From: CAZOZP01 sp964584325
Lineage (GTDB): Bacteria > Bacteroidota > Ignavibacteria > Ignavibacteriales > Melioribacteraceae
Assembly (NCBI GenBank): GCA_964584325.1
Contig: CAZOZP010000027.1
Coordinates: forward strand, 1 to 45,711
DNA: 45,711 bases
Reading direction: 5' to 3'
Below the pieces are notes generated by a model. It had not been told where the DNA came from. It saw only the letters and a list, made by a program, of their open reading frames with translations, and made no database searches. Of the stretch, positions 31,401-40,099 are shown piece after piece. The number at the start of each line of letters is the position of its first letter. The stretch's first letter is position 1. The translations under genes were made by a program, and so were the position numbers.

Positions 31401-33834
31401 GATAACCGTTTTCTGCATCTAATATTATTTCCGGCGATCCGGCTACTCTTGTTGTTATCACCGGTACACCGGCATATAGTGATTCACGGATAATAAAAGG
31501 GTAATTTTCTCCAAGAGACGGCACACAAGTATAATCTGTTTCAGAGAAAACCCTTCCTCTGTCTGATGATATAAATCCGCCCTTATAAGAAAGTCCGGCA
31601 ATTCTTTCACAAGCATTTATCAAATAATCAAAGATCTCATCATTTTTTCCGTTTCCGTAAATCGAAAACTCAAGATTATCTTCTATATACTTTTCTTTGC
31701 AGATAGCTTGATAAATTTCAACAGCCCTGATAAAGTCAATTATCCCTTTTCTAACATCAATCGTACCTATATAGGATATTCTTATTTTTCTGTTTGCCGA
31801 CTTTTTTGGAGTTTCATTTATAAACGGCTTAATCCCTGTCCGGATTACTTTAAAATTGTCATTTTCAAAACCATAATCTTTATGTTTTGAAAGGGCAAAG
31901 TATGAAGGTGTATGAATTAAATCGGGATACTTAAATGCTTCTTTAAGTATTTTTGTACGAATCGAAATTATATTACTTAGTTGCTGTTTATCTATTGCTT
32001 TACCTACAGCAAAACAATCAGCGCATTCATCAAATGATTTTATCCCAGTGCAATAATTTCCGTATCCTGTATATAAATGATTTTGCACACAAAAAAACCA
32101 GAAATCATCTATTTTTAATACAACTTTTACACCTGCTTCTTTTGCAATTTTCAACCAATTAGCAGATAACCCGTAGAGATGTTGGAAATGCACAACATCA
32201 AATTTATTTTCAGAGAGAAACTCACTGAAAGGCTCATCAAATTCAGCATTGAAGAAATCGTTCAGCGGAGTACCTGAAGGAGAAAGTGCATTGAATTCCA
32301 CAACATTGAGAGTTTCAAACATTGATTTCTTAAAAGTGCAGGCGTTCCGCGTCTCATCTTTTATAGGATACAAAACAGTAACTTTCATCCCGGCTTTTAT
32401 CAACTCTTCAGAAATATTCTTGGTATAGAGTTCAGTACCTGCATAAGAATATGGCGGGAAATTATGCACTACCTGAAGAATACTAAGTTTGTCTTCTTTG
32501 CATTGATCGGATTTTTCTTTATCCAGCAAACTCTTTATCCAATTTCCGATATTCTCGAAAACCTCTTCTGATGTAGTTTCAGATATCCCCCATTTCCTGT
32601 TGAACTCTTCACTTCGTTTCAGGAACAACTGCCGTTCATTTTCATCTGAATACCGATTTATAAAATCAATTATCTCAGACTTGGTTGATACGAACTTCAA
32701 AAGATCTGAGGCAGCCATCGGATTTTTTTCAGGCAGTTTATCAATATACATTATATCTTTAAGAACCGAAGGAATATTCTGTGCAACAGGAATTCCTTTC
32801 ATATAACTTTGCCAAAGTATTGAACTTGTATAAGAACAAATGGTAAAATCGCTACAGGCCAAAACCTCTTCCAAATTTTCAAGAAGAATTAAAGGCTTTT
32901 TTTTAATGCCCTTTTCCAATGCCAGCATTTCAATATATCTTTTTGATTCTTCAAAATGGAAAGCTCTGAAGGCAATGTGAAACTTAATGACAATTCGGTA
33001 TTTCCCGCTGTTGGCAAATTCCTTCAGACTTTCAAATGCCGTATTATAAAAATCGTCTTCATCAAATTGAAACTGAAAAAGCGAACTTAATGACCTGGGT
33101 TCCATCCAGGTACCGAATAATGCTATTACTTTTTTGTCTTCTTCTATCCCTAATATTTTCTTTGCTTCGGAATTTGTAAGACCTGAACGAGAATCAGGAT
33201 TGAGGAATCTTCCGAAATCGACATACTTTTCTGAATTTTTTACTTGCATCCATTCTTCAAGAAGATACTTTTCCAGATTATTATTAATGATCATATAATC
33301 CGAAAGATATTCCCACTTAAAAGGATTCTCAGGCCTATATATTCCGGGAAGATTAGCGGGCCCGTGAAAGCCATGCTCAACATTCACCGTTTTAATACCC
33401 AATTCTTTAGCTGTTAAAAGCGTTGGTCTGGATATATGTGAATACTCTGCACTCAAAATCACTAAAGATATATGCCTTTTTTCAGATAGTCTTCTAAGTC
33501 TGCTACTTTCAAAATATGATGCCAGTAACCCTTGCCTGCTGTTTTTGATTAGATCCGAATAATCATCAGTTTTTATCTTGCGGTTTAAAATATTTTCAGC
33601 ATTTTGATAGACATAGTCTGCAAATTTCTTTTCTTCAGCCAAATAATGCATTTGAAAATCATTTATTTCTATTTGTCCTACTATGTCTTCAAGGTACTCA
33701 ACATTTTCCTCAGCAAAGTTAAACTGCTGAAGTCTATCTGATAAAATTAGATTAAACCTTTTGGATAGTTCATAAAGAAAATTACTGTGAACCGGGAAAA
33801 ACTGACGTAAGGGAATGTAGATGTATTTTTTCAT
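28498..33834 (-). CDS. Giant five-domain glycosyltransferase fusion
   Basis: A 1778-residue cytosolic polypeptide with no membrane segments. Domains in order: residues 1-440, a GT-B-like capsule-type transferase (VNVEHGFHGPANLPG, LFGTWMEPRSL, CSYTSSILWQSYMKGIP); 448-870, a family 4 transferase (ILQVVHNFPPYSYAGTE, ISYIGTIDVRKG, NYPFIIRESLYAGVPVITTR); 878-1100, 1170-1415 and 1454-1690, three family 2 transferases. Each family 2 domain has its own nucleotide strand (AVIIVTYNSA, SIIIPVFDK, SIVVLTFGE), its own DxD equivalent (NPDT, NNDT, NNDI) and its own ED acceptor motif (GNEDIELSWR, GYEDVDFCLR, YEDDDYCLR). The last 70 residues are TPR-like helices. All catalytic motifs look intact. Its start overlaps the upstream gene as ATGA. 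It probably adds several sugars in succession to one acceptor; the donors are unknown. Confidence 0.9.
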   Translation of the reverse strand: MKKYIYIPLRQFFPVHSNFLYELSKRFNLILSDRLQQFNFAEENVEYLEDIVGQIEINDFQMHYLAEEKKFADYVYQNAENILNRKIKTDDYSDLIKNSRQGLLASYFESSRLRRLSEKRHISLVILSAEYSHISRPTLLTAKELGIKTVNVEHGFHGPANLPGIYRPENPFKWEYLSDYMIINNNLEKYLLEEWMQVKNSEKYVDFGRFLNPDSRSGLTNSEAKKILGIEEDKKVIALFGTWMEPRSLSSLFQFQFDEDDFYNTAFESLKEFANSGKYRIVIKFHIAFRAFHFEESKRYIEMLALEKGIKKKPLILLENLEEVLACSDFTICSYTSSILWQSYMKGIPVAQNIPSVLKDIMYIDKLPEKNPMAASDLLKFVSTKSEIIDFINRYSDENERQLFLKRSEEFNRKWGISETTSEEVFENIGNWIKSLLDKEKSDQCKEDKLSILQVVHNFPPYSYAGTELYTKNISEELIKAGMKVTVLYPIKDETRNACTFKKSMFETLNVVEFNALSPSGTPLNDFFNAEFDEPFSEFLSENKFDVVHFQHLYGLSANWLKIAKEAGVKVVLKIDDFWFFCVQNHLYTGYGNYCTGIKSFDECADCFAVGKAIDKQQLSNIISIRTKILKEAFKYPDLIHTPSYFALSKHKDYGFENDNFKVIRTGIKPFINETPKKSANRKIRISYIGTIDVRKGIIDFIRAVEIYQAICKEKYIEDNLEFSIYGNGKNDEIFDYLINACERIAGLSYKGGFISSDRGRVFSETDYTCVPSLGENYPFIIRESLYAGVPVITTRVAGSPEIILDAENGYLFDSKDSNALAEIFLKINSGEYSLTSKIIDEKRKIKLISEEAEEIIKEYKLLLGGKEVEKVESDKKSAVIIVTYNSAKTIEACLESVIKHTEKDDEIIVIDNNSKDDTCSILNKLKSSCEKINLIMSKENLGFAKATNIGIRLSRSKYCVLLNPDTIVTHGWLERLEEVLNIPNAAAAGPLSNYVAGLQQAGLFCSEIEEIQDKPNLAAEKLISVNKAKTIITKFLIGFCLAIRRDVLDREGYLDETLFLGNEDIELSWRLRLKGYDLRIALDCYVYHEGQQSFITEKKSKTEELVRESTERLYSKLIRYYGKWNVPTPKELWGMDWFTPTNPNYNTSAKIEDVCLKELSKRNIEKILVSIIIPVFDKIEFTKKCIESLFKHIPGDISFEIIIIDNNSSDSTPEYLFNLAGENHNVRIISKKENLGFAKANNQGADLAKGKYLMLLNNDTEVQQGWLKPLIDTVEFDPTIGAAGSKMLYPDGSIQHAGVVLLEDNNAGDPLVARHIYRKMQSDLRDANIPFKYRALTAACLLVRKEAYISIGGLDEKYFNGYEDVDFCLRLFRNGWNLVYQPESVIIHYESQSGDERFKEKNNNIKLFHEKWLGKIRPDYIINSRVEVEAVSECPLGEHVPACLQQGKPGTKKISIVVLTFGERFYNQTFIESVFRIRDLNIELIIVDNGSSSETRQYLKKLENIRNVKVILNKTNLGFPAGINRGIIECTGDYILIANNDIILTDGSIERMLNIAESDVSVGIVGPMSNEVSGIQRDREAKYTNLDEMREYAKMLQQKNQGKVMAFPRVVFLCTLIKRELIEKLGGLDERFSPGNYEDDDYCLRAQLAGYKTLIATDAFVHHYGSKSFKADGEAKYYERLRINNEKFIRKWGASNEDIWLNGILPKDRILYFPNDQNEIMKNINRAQIAIQENEFPLAEEYLMKCLNAFEESGLSEYENLNVDKVIQLYEKIKLMN

Positions 33835-34568
33835 TTTCCGTATCCGCCTTTGAGAAGTTCTGTCATGATGATTTCATTCAGCTTAAAAATTGCTCCCTGG
33901 TTCATATATTTAACGAGAATAGGAATTTCAGAATTTTTTGAATTGTCTTCAATATCTATCTGAAGCTGTTTTACAGGGAAAATATATTTATCGTTATCAT
34001 GATTCAAAAGGCAGGCGTAATTCTTTTCTATTGATCTGCGTACCGTTTTTGTAGTAATTAAATGACGCATAAAGCATTCCGGACAAATCGTAATTCTGAA
34101 TAAAAGCAGCGAACCTACAATATCTATTATGTAATTACCGCCGCAATCCGGACATTTTGTTTCAATTCGGTATGATGAATAGAATCTGTTTAAAACCGAT
34201 ACTTTACCTAAATCAGGCTCTACAGGTGTATCATCTCCTGTTGAAAGATATTTTTCTAACCATTTTGAATTTGTTCTTATTGTTCGGAAACATTCTTCGG
34301 AGGGATTTAATTCCGGCCACATTATTCTCATTCTGTAAAATAAAGTATCGGGTATTTTGTAATTATCGGAAAGTACTTCCTCTATTTTCCTTACAGTCTG
34401 AACTGCAAACTCATAATTATCAATCAGAACATTCAGTTTCAATAAAGTAAATGAATATTTTGCAAAAGACGGAATATCTGTTATTTTCTTCAATATCTGT
34501 TGATAGGCTTCATTATATTCCAGATTATTAATAAGATTTACGATCCCTTCATCAATATTCTCTGTCAT
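33831..34568 (-). CDS. Helical (TPR-like) protein with a zinc ribbon, function unknown
   Basis: Start preferred at ATG 34568 (MTENIDEG), which has GAGAG six bases upstream; the ATG six bases earlier (34574) is possible. Numbering from the longer form, residues 5-110 are helical repeats (ILKKITDIPSFAKYSFTLLK, DNYEFAVQTVRKIEEVL). Residues 141-167 form a zinc ribbon with CPDC and CPEC pairs, and the remainder is mixed. No catalytic motif is seen. It sits between the TylF-like gene (nine-base gap) and the giant glycosyltransferase (ATGA overlap). A role as a helper or acceptor-binding subunit for that enzyme is a guess from coupling alone. Confidence 0.7.
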   Translation of the reverse strand: MTENIDEGIVNLINNLEYNEAYQQILKKITDIPSFAKYSFTLLKLNVLIDNYEFAVQTVRKIEEVLSDNYKIPDTLFYRMRIMWPELNPSEECFRTIRTNSKWLEKYLSTGDDTPVEPDLGKVSVLNRFYSSYRIETKCPDCGGNYIIDIVGSLLLFRITICPECFMRHLITTKTVRRSIEKNYACLLNHDNDKYIFPVKQLQIDIEDNSKNSEIPILVKYMNQGAIFKLNEIIMTELLKGGYGK

Positions 34569-34577
34569 AAGCATCTC

Positions 34578-35717
34578 TCACTGGATAAAAATATTTCCAT
34601 TATCGTTATATGTGGGAATGTCCAGCGTCAATAATATTATGTTTTTATACTTTCTGCCAAACGGAGTTTTCAACAAATCAATAATAAGATTTCTTCCTTT
34701 TTCATGCTCACCTATATATGATAATGCCGCTGCATACTGAAGCTGAAGAATAAGATATGAATGCATATCTTTAATATTAATTGCATTGGCCATAAGGTTT
34801 CGGAAAATCATTTCATAATCCGATGCCGAAAAATCTTCGACATTATCCGGGAAACGCTTGTCTATTTCTTCAAGTGTAATTTTCCTAAGCAGTTTAAAAG
34901 TATATGTGTCGTCAACAAATGCGGTAAACTCAAAGATATCCTTAAATCTTTCAATAAAAACAGGAATCCAGAAGCAAGTTCTTGCTCCGAAATCCTGAAA
35001 GATATAATATGAACCTTCCTCTGTGTGAGGAACGGTTTCCTGCATAAAATACTTTAATCCGTACCAGCTTTTAGCTCCGTCAATAAAAACAGCCGAGAAT
35101 TTTTTCTCTTCCTCAATTTTGAAAATATTCTCGGTTTCAGCAATACTGTTTCTGCTAAAGGGTAAAACTCCTTCGCTGAAATCAATAAGACCGAAATAAT
35201 TTTGATTTTTATGAAACAATTCAAATACTTCAAGAAAATTTCCTGAATTTCTTATGCCTTCTTTTACCGATTCACTAAAGAGTCCGCTCTGAAACGCCGG
35301 TTTAAGACTATTTATCAGCTGTTCCGGCTGATAGTAACCTTTAAACTTATCATAAGTGAATATTTTCCTGCCTTCTTTCCGGTCAATGTTATCCAGCATT
35401 CCTTTGGCGATAGCCCTGGTTGTGCCTCCAAGAAAAGGGCCTATTTCAAGAACATCACCATTACCGTCCCAAATATATTTAAAGAAGTTATAAAGAAATT
35501 TTCTTTCAGATATTGTGGTTTCCGTGTGAATATTATTCAGACAGGCCGTTATCTCTTCATCTTGTTTTAAAGAATCTCCAGCCATTACCGAGAAAGTGCG
35601 TCCGAGTAAAAAAGGGAAAATATCTTTACCGAATACATTTGACAACTCTGTGAGCTGAAATCCGCTTACCAGTTTGCGGAAAAGGGTTAACATAGATTCA
35701 AGATTCTGCTGATTCAT
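34578..35717 (-). CDS. TylF-like class I methyltransferase
   Basis: A 379-residue protein. The SAM-binding glycine loop is DVLEIGPFLGGTTRAIA (residues 88-104), preceded by an N-terminal helical part and followed by KIFTYDKFKGYY. AVFIDGAKSWYGLKYFMQET is the acidic metal-site region of macrocin O-methyltransferase (TylF) relatives. EGSYYIFQDFGART completes the fold. The C-terminus (about residues 300-379) adds helices. TylF-type enzymes methylate sugar hydroxyls in a metal-dependent way, so methylation of a glycan in this locus is likely. A gap of about 120 bases separates it from the GH57-like gene upstream, which could hold an internal promoter. Confidence 0.68.
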   Translation of the reverse strand: MNQQNLESMLTLFRKLVSGFQLTELSNVFGKDIFPFLLGRTFSVMAGDSLKQDEEITACLNNIHTETTISERKFLYNFFKYIWDGNGDVLEIGPFLGGTTRAIAKGMLDNIDRKEGRKIFTYDKFKGYYQPEQLINSLKPAFQSGLFSESVKEGIRNSGNFLEVFELFHKNQNYFGLIDFSEGVLPFSRNSIAETENIFKIEEEKKFSAVFIDGAKSWYGLKYFMQETVPHTEEGSYYIFQDFGARTCFWIPVFIERFKDIFEFTAFVDDTYTFKLLRKITLEEIDKRFPDNVEDFSASDYEMIFRNLMANAINIKDMHSYLILQLQYAAALSYIGEHEKGRNLIIDLLKTPFGRKYKNIILLTLDIPTYNDNGNIFIQ

Positions 35718-35840
35718 TTTACCGCCTGTAAAATCTGTTAGTAAACTTTAGTCAATACTGCTACAAAAGGAAAAAACAATGACAAATGACTATCAACATA
35801 AGCATATAAAGACAGTTTTTCAAAAAAAAGGATACATTCC

Positions 35841-37769
35841 TTAAAGTTTTTCTGAACTTATTTTAATAACACTTTGAACCGAATACTTCTTTGGGCTCTG
35901 TCTAAATGTTTCATCCGTCTCTCCTGCAGATAAGTTCAGTCTAAGGAAGTACTTTCCGCAATCGGACTTCTGAAATATCATTGAAGGAATCAATGCAGAT
36001 AAATCCTGTCTGAAAGAAAAAACAAGACTCTTATTTTTATCGCCGATTTTAATAATTCCTTCTGTAGCTCCCATCCCCTGTTTAGATGAAATCAAAAGAG
36101 ATAAAGGAGATTGCGGAATGCTTATACTTCCTCCGAGAAGATATCTCTCGGGGCAGCTTCCGCCATTGTGTGTCTCATAATAAAGTGAAGCAATATCCCA
36201 GTTTTCGGGAATCATAGTAAAAGCATACTGTATTATTTTAGCCGGACTCCGATAAGGAAATATCAATTCTCTTGTAAGCTCAATATAATTACTATTAATT
36301 TTATAAGATGACAAAAACCTAATTCCTCCACTCTCTGATTCTGCTTTCAATTTCAATAATCCATTCCGGCATTTTATAATTACCGGATTGACCTTACTCA
36401 GTGAAGAAGCTTTATGCTCGGCGGGTTTCTCTACAATTGAATGTCCCGAGAAAAAATCAGCGGCAAGCGAAATATCGCTGTATTTTCCGAACGGAATTTC
36501 TCCTAATAGCGGCTCAGGACTGATTTCCTGAAATACAAGAGACGAAATTGACATACCCTTCCTTAAATTAAACGCGGCCTCTATCTCTTTCCCTTCAACC
36601 TTCAGATACCTGTCATTCTTTATGTATTTAAATTCAGGAGAAAAGGATGATGTCGGAACTGTATTTCCTCTTTTAGATATAATCTTTAATTCTGATGAAA
36701 GCACTTTTTTGTATGCTTTCCATCGTTTATCTGTAATATGAGTTCTGAAATCGCTCGACCACAAAAAACATAAATTCTTCCACTTGTTTTCATCCGTAGA
36801 GCCGGATTCTTTTAAGTATTTATATAAGGCATAGCAGTTAGAATTAATACTCAGATTATCTCTTCCTGTTAGTGCCCAGCGGTTTATATTATATTTATCT
36901 TGTTTTTTGACAAGAACAGGATGAGCTGATGTTCCCGGTGTAATTAAGTTCATAGCTCCGCTTTTTGATGCATCGTTTAATACCTCTGAGGGCAGTATAA
37001 ATTTATAGTCGCCGTTTTCCGAAAGCGAGTTATAAAGACAAAAGATTCTTTCCCATTCATCTTCTTTTACTTCTGCTTCGGTTTTGAATCTGCCCGGTCT
37101 GTAATTAAACACTTCCGCATCATTACAGTAAACCGGGAATGATCCGTCTTCAGATACTTCTTTAATATATTCAAGATACTCTTCAAGGTTGTTTTCACCA
37201 TGAACATATCTCTGAAATTTCTGGAATGCAATACTGTCTGCCCATATAACAGGAATTATCTTATCTCCTGCACCGGATGTTAGCTGGGGCAAATACTTCA
37301 TTTCGTTTGGCCATTCCGGATGATTTTTCTTTGCATTGTTCCATTCTATTATAAGTGCCTTATATCCGGCATCCGAATAATGCTCAGGCATCCCGGCGGA
37401 AAAAACCATTTCGTTCAGTAATGCAGTTTCAGGTATAAAACCAAGCAGTTCTTTGTAAACATCATTGCCAAGCTTCAGATTCCATTTATTAACTTCTGAA
37501 GGTACCAGCGGTCCAATTATTTGCGAATACCCGCTTGCTATAAACTCTGCCCTTCCTTCTGCTATAAGTTCTCTGAGTTTTTTTATCCAGCATGGATAGA
37601 TCGAATAAATTATTTCAAGTGTAATTCCACTTGCTTCTATTCCAGGTTTATATCCTTTTTCGGCAAGGTCAATCAACGGGAAATAACAATTCTCAATTAC
37701 CGTTTTTCTCTGTTCTTCAGGTATTGAAGAAAACATCATATTAAGATGATAAACAGAATAAAGATTCAT
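35841..37769 (-). CDS. GH57-like glycoside hydrolase
   Basis: ATG 37769 follows a GAG-type site; a GTG at 37775 that overlaps the ATP-grasp stop as GTGA is the alternative. Numbering from the GTG (644 residues), the N-terminal seven-stranded barrel has LYSVYHLNMMFSS, EIIYSIYPCWIKKLRELIAE, and FIPETALLNEMVFS with Glu122 as candidate nucleophile. PVYCNDAEVFNYRPGRF has Asp219 as candidate acid/base. A long beta-sandwich-like C-terminus follows from about residue 385. Family 57 enzymes cleave or rearrange alpha-glucans and alpha-galactosides. The product lacks a signal peptide, so it should act in the cytosol on a glycan or precursor, which is unusual inside a glycan assembly locus. Confidence 0.72.
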   Translation of the reverse strand: MNLYSVYHLNMMFSSIPEEQRKTVIENCYFPLIDLAEKGYKPGIEASGITLEIIYSIYPCWIKKLRELIAEGRAEFIASGYSQIIGPLVPSEVNKWNLKLGNDVYKELLGFIPETALLNEMVFSAGMPEHYSDAGYKALIIEWNNAKKNHPEWPNEMKYLPQLTSGAGDKIIPVIWADSIAFQKFQRYVHGENNLEEYLEYIKEVSEDGSFPVYCNDAEVFNYRPGRFKTEAEVKEDEWERIFCLYNSLSENGDYKFILPSEVLNDASKSGAMNLITPGTSAHPVLVKKQDKYNINRWALTGRDNLSINSNCYALYKYLKESGSTDENKWKNLCFLWSSDFRTHITDKRWKAYKKVLSSELKIISKRGNTVPTSSFSPEFKYIKNDRYLKVEGKEIEAAFNLRKGMSISSLVFQEISPEPLLGEIPFGKYSDISLAADFFSGHSIVEKPAEHKASSLSKVNPVIIKCRNGLLKLKAESESGGIRFLSSYKINSNYIELTRELIFPYRSPAKIIQYAFTMIPENWDIASLYYETHNGGSCPERYLLGGSISIPQSPLSLLISSKQGMGATEGIIKIGDKNKSLVFSFRQDLSALIPSMIFQKSDCGKYFLRLNLSAGETDETFRQSPKKYSVQSVIKISSEKL

Positions 37770-37771
37770 GA

Positions 37772-38983
37772 TCACTCAGTTATAAATTTTATTCTTTTTG
37801 AAATACTCTCAGCAGCCTTAACGGCATCATCTCTATTTTCTGAAGTACAAACAACCCAGCCGCCCCTTTGAGCATGCGAAGTAATTTCAGGAATAACCTC
37901 CCCAGGTTTATAGATAATCTTAAGTTCTATAAATCTATTTTCTTCCTGAACTTCTTCCAGACCTTCAATGCGAATAAGTCTTCCTGACTTTGGGAAGAAA
38001 TATCTTACGGCTACTCCCTTCCTGTATATGTTTTTAAGCAGATTCATATCTACAGGCGAATCCACCGCCTGTAATATTGCAGCTTTAAGAAGATTCACAC
38101 CGGTTGAAAGAGGGACAAGCTTGGATGCAAATTTGCCGCCGCTGATTCTTCCTGCAATTTCTATAACAATAGCCTCATTGCCGTTAAATATCATATCTCC
38201 CTTTGCAACACCCGTGTTTATTCCGAGTGCAGAAACAGCCTTTTCAAATACAGAGATTACTTTATTCATTTCGGTAGCATTCAGGACACTTGGCATTGTA
38301 GCACCGTTCTCAATAACATAAGGAAATAGTTTTTCAAGCATATTGTAATTTCTGTCGGCAAATCCTGTTGTAAAAACCTCTCCGTCAATCACAAGACCTT
38401 CAATGCTTATCTGAAGTCCAGGTTCGTATTTCTCCAGAATTATCCCCTCTTTTTTAATAAATCCGGATGTATGTCTGAAAGAAGCCTCAAAATCTGAATC
38501 CGGACTTAATCTTATTACACCTCTCGCACCGCAATTATCGTTCGGCTTTAATATCATTGTACTGCCTGAACTTTTTACAAATTTTTCAATCTCAGCCGGA
38601 GATGTGATTTTATAAAAATCGGGCACTTTAATTCCGGCTTCTTTGAGAACTTGCTTCATTTTGAACTTATCCACAGTAAGCTTAGCGGCATCAGAAGATA
38701 TTCCTTTTTTCCCAATTATGCTGCATATCATTGCCTGAGTTTCCGGAATGTCTGCACCCACCAGCAAAGCTCCGTCTATTTTCTTTTCCTCAAGGTATTT
38801 ATTAAGCATTTCAGCAACACCGGATAAATCGGAAGGATCCTTAACGAAGTATTCATCTGCATACTTAAAACAATAAGCCGAAGGATCTCTATCCATAGTA
38901 ATTATTTTGAGTCCAAGAGATTGTGCTTCCAGAAAAGCTTCTTCCTGTGCCGGACCGGCAGGGTAAATCAGAATTCTTTTCAC
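37772..38983 (-). CDS. ATP-grasp family carboxylate ligase
   Basis: A 403-residue protein from a GTG start (38983) with AAGG upstream; no suitable ATG is near. The N-terminal preATP-grasp domain begins KRILIYPAGPAQEEAFLEAQ, with ITMDRDPSAYCFKYAD. The ATP-grasp region shows STMILKPNDNCGARGVIRL (ATP lysine and flexible loop), IILEKYEPGLQISIEGLV, and AIVIEIAGRISGGKFASKLV, whose Glu and Arg bind metal and phosphate. The layout is that of carbamoyl-phosphate-synthase-like ligases, which join a carboxylate to an amine via an acyl phosphate. In a NeuB-containing locus it may amidate or aminoacylate a sugar acid, but this is inference. Neighbours are three bases (upstream) and an overlap (downstream). 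Confidence 0.85.
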   Translation of the reverse strand: MKRILIYPAGPAQEEAFLEAQSLGLKIITMDRDPSAYCFKYADEYFVKDPSDLSGVAEMLNKYLEEKKIDGALLVGADIPETQAMICSIIGKKGISSDAAKLTVDKFKMKQVLKEAGIKVPDFYKITSPAEIEKFVKSSGSTMILKPNDNCGARGVIRLSPDSDFEASFRHTSGFIKKEGIILEKYEPGLQISIEGLVIDGEVFTTGFADRNYNMLEKLFPYVIENGATMPSVLNATEMNKVISVFEKAVSALGINTGVAKGDMIFNGNEAIVIEIAGRISGGKFASKLVPLSTGVNLLKAAILQAVDSPVDMNLLKNIYRKGVAVRYFFPKSGRLIRIEGLEEVQEENRFIELKIIYKPGEVIPEITSHAQRGGWVVCTSENRDDAVKAAESISKRIKFITE

Positions 38984-38986
38984 TAA

Positions 38987-40099
38987 TCAGGCCTTGTTAT
39001 AGAGAGTTATCAATTCTATACCTCTTTGCTTCAGATGCCTGAGTGATTCGGCAATTTCTTCCTGAAAGGCATAGCTTGCAATTATTATATATTTGCCGTT
39101 AAAATAATCAATTCTGTCTTTATTTTCTATTTTCATACTGAGTAATTCTTTCCCTTCTTTTTCCGGATCAGCATCGAATATATTAGTGACATTAATCGAT
39201 TTAAGATCAAATATCTCTGCAAGCTCAATTGTAGTGTGGCCGGCTCCGTAAATTGCCACTCCTTCATTTTTTCCCAGCAGTGAAAGTCTTTCTTTAATAA
39301 GTTTTGTACATTCTTTACGGCCTTTGATATATACTTCCAAATCCCTCAATATCTCATCTGCCCGGCAGTTTTTTCCATTCTGAACTTCAGAAGAAGGGGT
39401 AGCAATTACTCTAATATTGCTCGCGGAGAACGAAATCGAATTAATCCTGAACCCTGTTTTACCGAGAAGTTTTTCCAAAGTGCACTGTGTGAATACTGTA
39501 GGATGAATATTCTTAAATACCATACTTAACTGATGCTCGCGGAAAGTAGGTACTTCCAGGTACAAAAATCCATCAGGGGCAAGTTCTTCTTTGATTCTAA
39601 TAAGAGTTTCAACCGGATTTACCATATGTTCAAGAACATGAAACAGACTAATCATTGAATAAAAGTTTTTTTTTGGAGTATATTCCTCGTACGTACCGTT
39701 AAAAACACTTAATCCGTAGATTCTATTTGCCTCTGAAACCAGTTTTTCCGAAGGTTCCACTCCGAAAACTTCAATGTTTTTTTCTGCAACTTTGTTAAGG
39801 AATGATCCAAAACTGCATCCGATTTCAAGCACCGGGCTTTTTAATTCAAACCCTTGTTTAATTAAAAATTCAAGTCGCTCCTCTGCTACAGAATCCTGAA
39901 TTCCTACACTATCCTTATAACTTTTCGCAAATTCATTCTTATAATAAACCGCGAACTCATCTGCAGAAGCCACCGGGTTATGATATATAAGTCCGCAATC
40001 ACAGCATATTACATATTTTCCGGTTTTGGAAGAATTTTCATCTAATTCAATGTTTCTTTTATATTCTGATCCGCAAAGGAAACAATTTCTTTCTATCAT
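38987..40099 (-). CDS. Class I SAM methyltransferase with N-terminal zinc ribbon and C-terminal Rossmann domain
   Basis: A 370-residue three-part protein. Residues 6-36 form a zinc ribbon with CFLC and CCDCG pairs. Residues 80-240 form the methyltransferase, with SPVLEIGCSFGSFL (motif I, about 89-101), VFGVEPSEKL, and SLFHVLEHMVNP, the usual H-x-LEH post-motif of this family. The C-terminal part has a second nucleotide-binding-like loop, VAIYGAGHTTIELAEIF, as in the sugar C-methyltransferase group (TylCIII/CloU-like). That layout suggests methylation of a nucleotide-linked or nascent sugar. It overlaps the upstream radical SAM gene (ATGA) and is three bases from the ATP-grasp start. Confidence 0.85.
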   Translation of the reverse strand: MIERNCFLCGSEYKRNIELDENSSKTGKYVICCDCGLIYHNPVASADEFAVYYKNEFAKSYKDSVGIQDSVAEERLEFLIKQGFELKSPVLEIGCSFGSFLNKVAEKNIEVFGVEPSEKLVSEANRIYGLSVFNGTYEEYTPKKNFYSMISLFHVLEHMVNPVETLIRIKEELAPDGFLYLEVPTFREHQLSMVFKNIHPTVFTQCTLEKLLGKTGFRINSISFSASNIRVIATPSSEVQNGKNCRADEILRDLEVYIKGRKECTKLIKERLSLLGKNEGVAIYGAGHTTIELAEIFDLKSINVTNIFDADPEKEGKELLSMKIENKDRIDYFNGKYIIIASYAFQEEIAESLRHLKQRGIELITLYNKA

